This document shows positions 1 to 6,240 of a stretch of DNA of 8,365 bases, piece after piece. The notes below the pieces were generated by a model, which did not search any database, was not told the origin of the DNA, and saw only the letters and a list, made by a program, of their open reading frames with translations. Each line of letters starts with the position of its first letter. Position 1 is the first letter of the stretch. This DNA comes from Betaproteobacteria bacterium UBA3031 (lineage in GTDB: Bacteria > Pseudomonadota > Gammaproteobacteria > Burkholderiales > Eutrophovitaceae), in contig DFDI01000056.1 of assembly GCA_002367635.1 (NCBI GenBank), forward strand, positions 1 to 8,365, in the 5' to 3' direction. The position numbers were made by a program, and so were the translations under genes.

Positions 1-137
1 TTAATTCGGTAATTTTTTTCTCAATACCTGCAGGTATCTATCGTTGGCTGACCCAATTCTGGTATTGGCACACCGAGCGGACTCCACAATTTTTGAAACT
101 GTTCGCCCCAATCTTTGGCTCCAAAATCATCACTCAT
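1..137 (-). CDS. PhaM-like PHA granule-associated protein, N-terminal part, apparently frameshifted, cut by window edge
   Basis: Reading leftwards from an ATG at 137-135, the frame gives 38 residues (begins MSDDFGAKDWGEQF, then KLWSPLGVPIPELGQPTID) and meets TGA at 23-21. From about position 34 another frame reads PAGIEKKITEL to the window edge. Joined after 'PTID' by removing one base, the text gives 'PTID-PAGIEKKITEL', which lines up with the start of betaproteobacterial PhaM proteins as I recall them (pattern FxKxLWxPMGVP...PTLDxEEIDKRIAEL). PhaM binds poly-hydroxyalkanoate granules, PHA synthase and DNA. So the gene probably carries a 1-nt indel, by mutation or sequencing error; the 7-T run at 13-19 lies downstream of the stop and does not explain it. 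No clear Shine-Dalgarno is seen. The family assignment comes from memory of short motifs, so it is moderate. The alternative is a genuine 38-residue remnant. Confidence 0.5.
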
Positions 138-168
138 TTATTTTTCAAAATACAAAATAAATTATGTA

Positions 169-1692
169 TTACATCGTAGGGCCGAGAACCCAAGGCGCGA
201 ATTCATCCTCGCCATACCCCCACTGCTCGCTCTTGGACTGTTCTCCAGAAGCGACCTCAAGTATCCGATTAAAAATCTTCTGACCAACTTGCTCAACTGT
301 CTCAGTGCCATCGATGATCGTGCCACAATTTATATCTATATCATCCTCTTGCTTATTGAATAACAAGGTGTTGGTGGACAATTTAATGCTAGGGGATGGC
401 TTGCAACCGTATGCGGAGCCCCGGCCGGTCGTGAAACAAGCTATGTTAGCTCCTCCAGCAACATGTCCCGTTACTGATACCGGATCATATCCTGGCGTAT
501 CCATGAACACAAAACCCTTTTCGGTAACCTGTTCCGCGTACTTGTAAACATCCATCATGCCTTGCGTGCCGCCTTTTGCTACGGCCCCAAGAGATTTTTC
601 TAAGATCGTTGTTAAACCACCAGCTTTGTTTCCTGGTGATGGATTATTGTTCATCTCCCCACCGAGTTTCGTGGTGTAGTCTTCCCACCATTTGATCCGC
701 TCAACCAGCTTTTCTCCGATTTCCCTCGACGCTGCTCTACGTGTCAACAAATGCTCTGCGCCATAAACCTCTGGCGTCTCACTTAAGATGGCGGTGCCAC
801 CATTTTGCACAAGAAGATCTGCAGCCGCACCCAACGCAGGATTAGCCGAGATCCCTGAATACCCATCAGATCCACCACACTCAAGTCCAAGAATCAAATG
901 ACTCGCTGAGACTGGTTTACGTTCAACTTTATTCGCATCAGGCAGCATCTCCTTGATCATGTCGATACCTTGCTGAACTGTCTTCCGAGTTCCACCGACC
1001 TCTTGAATCGTAAAAGCTTTCAATTGGTCACTTCTACTCAAACCTTGTGCCGCCAGCAAATTATTGATTTGATTAGCCTCACAACCGAGACCAATCAACA
1101 ATGTCGAATAAAAGTTAGGGTGTATTGCATATCCCCCGAGAGTCCGCCTCAGGTAGTCCATAGGCTCCCCTTCAGACCCCATCCCGCAGCCTGTGCGGTG
1201 ATGTATCGGCACTACTCCATCAATATTCGGATAATCCATTAACGCTTCGTCAGTGAAATGTTTAGCAATCAGCCTGCAAACATGTGCCGAACAATTCACG
1301 CTCGAAATAACACTTAAATAGTTTCGAGTGGCGACACGTCCATCTGCTCGTTGAATCCCCATAAATGTAGCTGGATCCGGATTCAATTCGGTCGGTATGA
1401 AATCTTCGCAAAATGCGTAATCACGCTCAAAATCACCCATCGCCAAATTATGCACGTGCACATGATCCCCCGGCATAATTGGCTGGGTGACAAAGCCAAT
1501 AATTTGGTTATATCGTCGTACCGAGTCACCAATGTTCAATGGCCTCGTAGCCACCTTGTGGCCCGCAGGTATAACCCCCGTGGTTCTGATTTTCTCCTTG
1601 AGGACTTCTGTCCCCTGCGGGAGTTCAGTTCTGGCAATCACAACATCATCCGCAACATTTAGTCTTATTGTAAGGTCTGCCGTTTGAAGCAT
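169..1692 (-). CDS. UxaA/GarD-family sugar-acid dehydratase (altronate dehydratase-like)
   Basis: A full-length 507-residue member of the altronate/galactarate dehydratase family; relatives run about 490-525 residues. An N-terminal SAF domain covers about residues 10-90 and ends in VHVHNLAMG. The catalytic domain follows, with HHRTGCGMG (164-172), GLGCEANQI (201-209), ECGGSDGYSG (271-280), NPSPGNKAGG (350-359) and FTTGRGSAYGCKPSPSIK (420-437). The C-terminus EFAPWVLGPTM is typical. Family enzymes use a metal (usually iron) to remove water from an aldonate or aldarate, giving a 2-keto-3-deoxy acid in the cytoplasm. ATG at 1692 is chosen because AGGAG lies at 1704-1700, seven bases upstream. 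It diverges from an SDR and a FAH-family hydrolase, so by inference it supplies the 2-keto-3-deoxy acid those enzymes use, perhaps from L-fuconate or a related acid rather than altronate. No uronate-pathway partners (UxaB, UxaC, KDG kinase) are present. Family is certain; substrate is not. Confidence 0.9.
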   Translation of the reverse strand: MLQTADLTIRLNVADDVVIARTELPQGTEVLKEKIRTTGVIPAGHKVATRPLNIGDSVRRYNQIIGFVTQPIMPGDHVHVHNLAMGDFERDYAFCEDFIPTELNPDPATFMGIQRADGRVATRNYLSVISSVNCSAHVCRLIAKHFTDEALMDYPNIDGVVPIHHRTGCGMGSEGEPMDYLRRTLGGYAIHPNFYSTLLIGLGCEANQINNLLAAQGLSRSDQLKAFTIQEVGGTRKTVQQGIDMIKEMLPDANKVERKPVSASHLILGLECGGSDGYSGISANPALGAAADLLVQNGGTAILSETPEVYGAEHLLTRRAASREIGEKLVERIKWWEDYTTKLGGEMNNNPSPGNKAGGLTTILEKSLGAVAKGGTQGMMDVYKYAEQVTEKGFVFMDTPGYDPVSVTGHVAGGANIACFTTGRGSAYGCKPSPSIKLSTNTLLFNKQEDDIDINCGTIIDGTETVEQVGQKIFNRILEVASGEQSKSEQWGYGEDEFAPWVLGPTM

Positions 1693-1724
1693 CGATCCAC
1701 TCCTAAATTGTATGGTTGTGTTTT

Positions 1725-1740
1725 TAGCCGACTGTGGCTA
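1725..1740. repeat. Short inverted repeat TAGCC-N6-GGCTA in the divergent region
   Basis: A perfect 5-bp inverted repeat, TAGCC (1725-1729) and GGCTA (1736-1740), lies in the leader of the UxaA-family gene. It could be a second operator half-pair or a small hairpin in the mRNA. It is short enough to arise by chance. Confidence 0.25.
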
Positions 1741-1750
1741 TATGTGATAC

Positions 1751-1770
1751 TGGAAAAAATGTTGATTCCA
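1751..1770. promoter_or_regulatory. Candidate operator: TGGAA-N10-TTCCA inverted repeat
   Basis: TGGAA at 1751-1755 is mirrored by TTCCA at 1766-1770. With one unpaired base the symmetry extends outward (GATA-C-TGGAA ... TTCCA-TATC). It sits just downstream of the minus-strand TATAAT, where a bound repressor would block transcription. The half-sites resemble those of IclR-type operators, but the spacing differs from the E. coli IclR site, so the regulator class is a guess. Confidence 0.35.
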
Positions 1771-1776
1771 TATCTG

Positions 1777-1805
1777 ATTATACATTTACCGGCTCCCATG
1801 AAAGA
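1777..1805 (-). promoter_or_regulatory. Candidate promoter of the UxaA-family gene
   Basis: On the minus strand a perfect TATAAT hexamer occupies 1782-1777. Upstream, TCTTTC (1805-1800) sits at 17-bp spacing, a weak match to TTGACA. Transcription would start near 1770, leaving about 78 nt of leader before the ATG at 1692. The -10 is convincing and the -35 is poor, so an activator or another start remains possible. Confidence 0.35.
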
Positions 1806-1904
1806 GAAACTTTACCTCTTCAAAAACGTAACCTGTGATGCTATCTAGGCTAACGCCATAATGTGGCAGAATGGAGTAACAGCCTAAGTTAAGGATACTA
1901 AATT

Positions 1905-2648
1905 ATGCCTTCGAATCGACTCACTGGAAAAACAATATTCGTGACCGCAAGCGCCCAAGGCATTGGCCGAGCGTCAGTAATTGCTTTTGCACAAGAAGGT
2001 GCGCGCATAATTGCTACTGACGTTAATAAGGACAAACTGAGCGAATTGGAAAATATTAACGGTGTGACCACTAAGGTTCTGGATGTTTTAGATCATGCAG
2101 CTATCCAATCGGCAGCCATTGAATACGACGACATAGATGTCATCCTCAATTGTGCTGGCTATGTGCATCACGGAACCATCATGGAATGTAGCCAAGAAGA
2201 CTGGAGCTACTCGTTTGATCTAAATGTTAAAAGTATGTTTATGGTCATCCAATCGTTTTTGCCACAGCTATTAGCTAAACAAAATGGCAGCATTATTAAT
2301 ATTGCCTCGGTTGCAGGTTCAATTAAGGGATTCGTAAACCGCTTTGCCTACGGTGCTACGAAAGCGGCGGTAATCGGACTCACTAAATCAATAGCGGCTG
2401 ATTATGTGGCTCAAGGCATTCGTGCAAATGCTATTTGCCCCGGCACTGTCGACACCCCAAGCCTGTCGGAGAGAATGCAGGCCACCGGAGACATCACTGC
2501 GGCCCGACAAAATTTCATTAGCCGACAACCAATGGGTCGGCTCGGAACACCAGAAGAAATTGCTAATATGGCGATATACCTCGCATCTGATGAATCAAAA
2601 TTCATGACTGGGCAAACAATCTCGGTTGACGGTGGGATAACCATCTAA
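1905..2648 (+). CDS. Short-chain dehydrogenase, probable 2-keto-3-deoxy-L-fuconate-type dehydrogenase
   Basis: A classical SDR of 247 residues. The nucleotide site reads TASAQGIG (14-21), with Ala in place of the second Gly of TGxxxGIG; this is usual in the branch holding 2-keto-3-deoxy-L-fuconate dehydrogenases and DHRS6-like enzymes. D39 at the end of the second strand favours NAD over NADP. NCAG is at 82-85, and the catalytic residues are N107, S135, Y149 and K153 (FAYGATK). PGTVDTPSL (179-187) and the VDGG ending (241-244) also fit. The expected reaction is oxidation of the C4 hydroxyl of a 2-keto-3-deoxy aldonate to a 2,4-diketo acid. ATG at 1905 has AAGGA nine bases upstream. It is followed after 29 bp by the FAH-family hydrolase, the usual pathway partner. 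SDR family is certain; the substrate rests on subfamily resemblance and context. Confidence 0.85.
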   Translation: MPSNRLTGKTIFVTASAQGIGRASVIAFAQEGARIIATDVNKDKLSELENINGVTTKVLDVLDHAAIQSAAIEYDDIDVILNCAGYVHHGTIMECSQEDWSYSFDLNVKSMFMVIQSFLPQLLAKQNGSIINIASVAGSIKGFVNRFAYGATKAAVIGLTKSIAADYVAQGIRANAICPGTVDTPSLSERMQATGDITAARQNFISRQPMGRLGTPEEIANMAIYLASDESKFMTGQTISVDGGITI

Positions 2649-2677
2649 ATTCATAATTAATACAGGAGGAGATCTAA

Positions 2678-3526
2678 ATGAAACTTTTACGTTATGGAGA
2701 CATTGGGCAAGAGAAGCCTGGAATCCTTGATTCCGACGGGAATCTTCGTGACTTATCTAACATCATCTCGGATATTGATGGAGACTTCCTTAGCCGTGGC
2801 GGCATAGACGAAATTAATAAACTGGACTTAAATGCCCTACCTAAGGTGTCCGGCAGTCCGCGACTTGGAATGCCGGTATCTGGCACACCCAAGTTGATAT
2901 GTATTGGACTAAATTATTCTGATCATGCCAAAGAATCTAATATGGCGATTCCGACTGAACCAGTTGTGTTTATGAAAGCGATTAGTTCCCTTAACGGGCC
3001 GAACGACGATGTCATTCTGCCCAACAACTCAATCAAAGGAGATTGGGAAGTGGAACTGGCTGTTGTGATCGGCAAAAAAACCAAGAACGTCGATGAGTCA
3101 GATGCAATGTCACATGTTGCGGGATACACGATCTGTAACGATGTTTCTGAACGCGAGTGGCAACTCGAGCATGGTAGCCAATGGTCTAAAGGGAAGAGCT
3201 TTGACACGTTCGCTCCTGTAGGCCCTTGGTTAGTCACAAAAGATGAAATTGAGAATCCACAAAATTTAGCAATGTGGCTAGACCTCAACGGCAAGAGGAT
3301 GCAAACAGGAAACACAAGCACGATGATATTTGGTATCGAAAAATTAATTTCCTATCTCTCATACTTTGTAACGCTACAACCCGGCGATATTATCTCTACG
3401 GGTACACCACCAGGAGTTGGAATGGGCATCAAACCTGAACCCGTATTCCTCAGCGTTGGAGATGAAATGCGTCTTGGCATTGATGGTCTAGGTGAACAAA
3501 AACAAACTGTTATCGCCGACCAATAA
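2678..3526 (+). CDS. Fumarylacetoacetate hydrolase-family protein, probable 2,4-diketo-3-deoxy-aldonate hydrolase
   Basis: A 282-residue FAH-superfamily (COG0179) enzyme. A short N-terminal domain (about 1-68) precedes the catalytic fold. Motifs are ICIGLNYSDHAKES (74-87), FMKAISSLNGPNDD (98-111), the metal ligands E124 and E126 in WEVELAVV and D155 in NDVSER, the KGKSFDTFAPVGPW loop (171-184) and STGTPPGVG (240-248). Length and sequence fit the subgroup often labelled ureidoglycolate lyase, which in Xanthomonas-type L-fucose catabolism cleaves 2,4-diketo-3-deoxy-L-fuconate to pyruvate and L-lactate. A strong Shine-Dalgarno (AGGAGGA, 2664-2670) supports the ATG. It is co-transcribed with the SDR upstream. 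Hydrolysis of a diketo sugar acid is inferred from this pairing; other beta-diketo acids are possible. 'Ureidoglycolate lyase' is unlikely because no purine or allantoin genes are nearby. Confidence 0.87.
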   Translation: MKLLRYGDIGQEKPGILDSDGNLRDLSNIISDIDGDFLSRGGIDEINKLDLNALPKVSGSPRLGMPVSGTPKLICIGLNYSDHAKESNMAIPTEPVVFMKAISSLNGPNDDVILPNNSIKGDWEVELAVVIGKKTKNVDESDAMSHVAGYTICNDVSEREWQLEHGSQWSKGKSFDTFAPVGPWLVTKDEIENPQNLAMWLDLNGKRMQTGNTSTMIFGIEKLISYLSYFVTLQPGDIISTGTPPGVGMGIKPEPVFLSVGDEMRLGIDGLGEQKQTVIADQ

Positions 3527-3535
3527 GATGTATCA

Positions 3536-3577
3536 CTCAAGCATTTTGAAAGGCCACATCCTCTCGAAATGCTTGAG
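3536..3577 (+). terminator. Strong hairpin after the SDR-FAH operon
   Basis: CTCAAGCATTT (3536-3546) pairs perfectly with AAATGCTTGAG (3567-3577). The stem extends inwards through a T-G wobble and two further pairs to about 14 bp, around a 14-nt loop. It begins 10 bp after the stop codon of the FAH-family gene. No T-run follows directly, so it is not a textbook intrinsic terminator. It may protect the mRNA 3' end or be a processed terminator. Confidence 0.5.
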
Positions 3578-3607
3578 GTGACACAAGTCTCTCAGCTCTT
3601 TTAGCTC

Positions 3608-3623
3608 AAAAGTTATAACTTTT
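3608..3623. repeat. Perfect 16-bp palindrome upstream of dusA
   Basis: AAAAGTTATAACTTTT reads the same on both strands and ends 57 bp before the dusA start. It could be an operator for a dimeric regulator, or a weak AT-rich hairpin. Its AT-richness raises the chance of coincidence. Confidence 0.45.
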
Positions 3624-3680
3624 TCTGGGTCAATCTAAGACGCGAGCAAATTGTAAGCATCCAAACAACTATCAAGTTTA

Positions 3681-4652
3681 ATGAGTAAAGCATTTGAAGA
3701 TCCCCACAGACTATGTACCGCACCAATGCTTGATTGGTCGGACAGACACTGTCGGTTTGTATTCCGAATATTTGCACCGCACGCAATGCTATATACCGAG
3801 ATGGTCACCACCGGTGCAATTATCCATGGTGATCAGAGACGTCATTTAGACTTTTCTGAGGAAGAACATCCTCTCGCACTTCAATTAGGTGGAAGCGCTC
3901 CAGAGGAGCTGCAACACTGTGCGATGCTAGCTTCAAGCTGGGGTTACGACGAAATTAATCTCAATTGTGGTTGTCCCTCTGAACGCGTCCAAAAAGGCAA
4001 CTTTGGCGCCTCACTGATGTTCGAGCATAAATTAGTCGCTCAATGCGTGCAATCTATGCGCGACGCTACCAATATTCCCATTACAGTCAAACATCGCTTG
4101 GGCGTCGATGATTCTGACAGTTATGATTTTGTTTCTCAATTTGTCGGGACAGTGCGCGATGCCGGTTGTAAAACTTTTATCGTCCATGCCCGCATTGCAG
4201 TCTTAAAAGGCCTCTCCCCTAAAAAAAATCGAGAAGTGCCTCCGCTTAACTATGAATTTGTCTATCGACTCAAGCAAGAATATCCGGATTGCGCATTCAT
4301 CATCAATGGCGGACTGGACGAACATGCTGAATTCGAATCTATTTTGGAAAAAGTTAATGGTGTCATGATTGGGAGAGCCATCTACCATTCCCCTGAGTTC
4401 CTCGGAAAATTAAGTCAATCCATTCATGGAAGCACTCCGCAGAGCCTAGACAACATCATCTTACGAATACACGAATACGTCGTAAACCAAGTTCGCAACG
4501 GCGTACCGTTAAAGTCAGTGACCAGACATCTCCTGGGCCTATTTCATGGCCGCAAAGGAGCAAGGATGTGGAGACGCATCCTGTCCGACCCCGATCATCT
4601 AAAAGACAATGACCCAGACTTGATTATGCGCGCCTATCAAGAAGTCTGTTAA
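3681..4652 (+). CDS. dusA: tRNA-dihydrouridine(20/20a) synthase DusA
   Basis: FMN-dependent enzyme that reduces U20/U20a in the D-loop of tRNAs using NADPH. The 323-residue length fits DusA. The N-terminal APMLDWSDRHCR (14-25) is the DusA form of the FMN-binding opening. LYTEMVTTGA (37-46) and LALQLGG (65-71) follow. The catalytic cysteine is C98 in NLNCGCPS (93-100), with K137/H138 in VKHRLG, H169 in IVHAR, NGG at 209-211 and GRA at 231-233. GLSPKKNREVPPLNY (177-191) is diagnostic of DusA against DusB/DusC. The C-terminal helical domain contains TRHLLGLFHG. Two substitutions (I172, V174) alter the usual ARKAWLxGLSPKENRE segment. The start has no good ribosome site but gives the normal N-terminus. 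The TAA stop overlaps the stop of the opposing gene. Confidence 0.96.
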   Translation: MSKAFEDPHRLCTAPMLDWSDRHCRFVFRIFAPHAMLYTEMVTTGAIIHGDQRRHLDFSEEEHPLALQLGGSAPEELQHCAMLASSWGYDEINLNCGCPSERVQKGNFGASLMFEHKLVAQCVQSMRDATNIPITVKHRLGVDDSDSYDFVSQFVGTVRDAGCKTFIVHARIAVLKGLSPKKNREVPPLNYEFVYRLKQEYPDCAFIINGGLDEHAEFESILEKVNGVMIGRAIYHSPEFLGKLSQSIHGSTPQSLDNIILRIHEYVVNQVRNGVPLKSVTRHLLGLFHGRKGARMWRRILSDPDHLKDNDPDLIMRAYQEVC

Positions 4653-5830
4653 CGCGCCCTGCCTCTCATAGATGCGGGCGTACCCGGCAAATCGACACGC
4701 GTCCCGGTATCAATCAATGCCTGCCCCTCAACTCGAAACACCATGACCTGCCGCAGCGCGAAACTGCTCACATAGACGTACCCGCCATCTGGAGAGAAAG
4801 CAACCCCTTCTGGCAAACCCTTAATTGGGATGCTTTGTAATAGCGCCACCTCATTTTTTGAAACTTTAAATACGGCGATTTCTCCTGGTCTTTTATGGGC
4901 CCAATGCTCCTTGGGTAACATCGTGTCACCCCCGAGCAACAGGGCCACTGCAATATCACCACGAGGGCTGATAGCAAAGGCCTCTGGAGCATCTCCAGCC
5001 GTCACGTATCCTGAAACATGAGGTCTATCGCCAACATCCAACCGGATAATGACAAGAGGGTCAGCATGGCCATCGGATCGGCCGCCATTACCCGTATGAG
5101 CTGCTACAGCGAACGTCCCGTCAGGACTGATATCGATGTTATACGGAAACTGGCCAACAGGCATATCTTGATCAGGCTGATAGGTGACGACCCCTTGATT
5201 AATGGCTAAGACACCAATCTTATTAGTTTTGTTCTTAACAATAAGTGCGCGCGATTCGTCAGGCGTGATCGCAACAGCAGCAACTTCGTCTGTAACATCA
5301 ACTGATTGAATGAGCTTAACGGATTTACCGTTTATTTCAACGACACTGACAGATCGATCCGCTCGGTTTGCTATCAATGCGAAACGACCTGATGGACTAA
5401 TAGCGATTCCCGATGGCTGACGTCCGACAGTGATTGTATCAATGAGTTGAGGGATCTCAGACTCAAGATCAATAACGAATAAACGATTATCTGGCGTCGG
5501 CTCCCACTTATCATCAACGAACTCCCAACGCATAGCGCTAGTAACCAACGCTAATTTTTCATTGGGTGTGACTTGAAGATTTGTTGGTGGGCCAAAAAGA
5601 GAATTGGATAACTTTAAGTTGGCCACTGTGACCGGCCGGGAAGGATTCGTGATATCTAATATATTAACTAGATCCTCACCAGGCTCAATGAACTCTAGCT
5701 TCCCAGGTTCAGAGAATCGCACTTTACTATCAATTCCATTTAATAAGAAAGACCTATCCGCCTGAACCGCCGTCGCCCAAAGAAATGGCAACAACAATAC
5801 GGACAGCGTCAAACGATAAAAATTCCACAT
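4649..5830 (-). CDS. Exported YVTN/YncE-type beta-propeller protein
   Basis: A 393-residue protein with a probable Sec signal peptide (short N-terminal R, hydrophobic LTLSVLLLPFLWATAV, cleavage near VQA|D at 24/25), so it is likely periplasmic or secreted. The rest shows propeller-blade repeats with 'xxISPxGxxALVAN'-like cores: VTPNEKLALVTS (87-98), ISPSGRFALIAN (144-155), ITPDESRALIVK (188-199), ISPDGTFAVAAH (234-245), ISPRGDIAVALL (287-298) and FSPDGGYVYVSS (345-356). That suggests six or seven blades of the YncE/lactonase-like superfamily. No catalytic signature was recognised, so a lactonase call is not justified; binding or scaffold roles are possible. ATG at 5830 has AAGGAG seven bases upstream. 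It is the last gene of a minus-strand operon, 36 bp after the cyclophilin-like gene, and ends in a 4-bp stop-codon overlap with dusA. Confidence 0.8.
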   Translation of the reverse strand: MWNFYRLTLSVLLLPFLWATAVQADRSFLLNGIDSKVRFSEPGKLEFIEPGEDLVNILDITNPSRPVTVANLKLSNSLFGPPTNLQVTPNEKLALVTSAMRWEFVDDKWEPTPDNRLFVIDLESEIPQLIDTITVGRQPSGIAISPSGRFALIANRADRSVSVVEINGKSVKLIQSVDVTDEVAAVAITPDESRALIVKNKTNKIGVLAINQGVVTYQPDQDMPVGQFPYNIDISPDGTFAVAAHTGNGGRSDGHADPLVIIRLDVGDRPHVSGYVTAGDAPEAFAISPRGDIAVALLLGGDTMLPKEHWAHKRPGEIAVFKVSKNEVALLQSIPIKGLPEGVAFSPDGGYVYVSSFALRQVMVFRVEGQALIDTGTRVDLPGTPASMRGRAR

Positions 5831-5866
5831 AGCCTACTCCTTAAATATAGAACATAGCATTAGTTT

Positions 5867-6238
5867 TTATAGGGCAAAGCAGAGTCGCTCTATCTGCCCT
5901 TCTTTCACTTTATTTAAGCGTTTGGTATCCTCCTCTATAGTACCTATCATATTTACCGGCGCCACGAGGTGACACTCAGACCCCACTGATACCGGAGTTG
6001 GGCCGAAAGGAATTGAAAAACTATTTCCTTGCGTCCAAAAACAAATAGCACCTTTGTCAACGACGTCTGTGGCACTAGGCTCGATAGACATCCCAAAGGG
6101 CACTTCAAAGTAAATTTCATGGCTCCAAACATGAACCGCAGCCTCAAACGGAAGACAAGATTGCAACTGACTAATAGTCAGCGAATGAGTAACTTCGCCC
6201 ACAAAATTCACATCAGGAAATTTAAATGCCACTTTCAA
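5867..6238 (-). CDS. Cyclophilin-like-fold protein (DUF369/Cyclophil_like family), TTG start
   Basis: About 123 residues. Features resemble the small cyclophilin-like beta-barrel family (TM1367-type, DUF369): HVWSHEIYFEVP (36-47), EPSATDVVDKGAICFW (53-68), TQGNSFSIPFGPTPVS (69-84) and APVNMIGTI (93-101). Relatives have the cyclophilin fold but lack proline-isomerase catalytic residues, and their function is unknown. Start choice: GGAGG at 6248-6244 lies inside the last codons of the GST gene, five bases before TTG at 6238, giving a family-like N-terminus (M/LKVAFKFPDVNF). An upstream in-frame TTG at 6250 would overlap that ribosome site, and GTG at 6232 is a weaker choice at 11 bases. The start lies two bases after the GST stop, so translation is probably coupled. 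A few residues at the start are uncertain. Confidence 0.72.
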   Translation of the reverse strand: MKVAFKFPDVNFVGEVTHSLTISQLQSCLPFEAAVHVWSHEIYFEVPFGMSIEPSATDVVDKGAICFWTQGNSFSIPFGPTPVSVGSECHLVAPVNMIGTIEEDTKRLNKVKEGQIERLCFAL

Positions 6239-6240
6239 GG

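Larger units (their letters stand above)
1693..1904. promoter_or_regulatory. Divergent control region between the dehydratase and the SDR-FAH operon
   Basis: This 212-bp gap must hold the promoters of both transcription units. Visible elements are two short inverted repeats (1725-1740 and 1751-1770), a minus-strand TATAAT at 1782-1777, and Shine-Dalgarno sites for both flanking genes (AGGAG at 1704-1700 on minus, AAGGA at 1891-1895 on plus). No small ORF with a convincing start was seen. I could not identify a good -35/-10 pair for the plus-strand operon. A shared operator controlling both directions is inferred from layout only; no regulator gene is in the window. Confidence 0.6.
3527..3680. 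promoter_or_regulatory. Intergenic region between the FAH gene and dusA
   Basis: This 154-bp spacer separates two plus-strand genes and holds a long hairpin (3536-3577) and a perfect 16-bp palindrome (3608-3623). It should contain the end of the sugar-acid operon and the dusA promoter. I could not pick a convincing -35/-10 pair, and no good Shine-Dalgarno precedes the dusA ATG. Confidence 0.45.

Noticed and set aside
149..170. AATACA/TGTATT inverted repeat at the end of the UxaA-family gene
   Set aside because: Only 6 bp and all AT-rich, overlapping the stop codon; too weak to call a terminator.
2923..3321. A 132-codon minus-strand open frame inside the FAH-family gene
   Set aside because: Antisense to a well-conserved enzyme frame, without a ribosome site or recognisable motif.
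2678..3526. Ureidoglycolate lyase annotation for the FAH-family protein
   Set aside because: This is a common default label for the subgroup; the adjacent SDR and sugar-acid dehydratase point to diketo sugar-acid hydrolysis instead.
4649..5830. Calling the beta-propeller protein a 6-phosphogluconolactonase or SMP-30 lactonase
   Set aside because: No catalytic lactonase residues were recognised, and the signal peptide argues against a cytosolic sugar-lactone enzyme.
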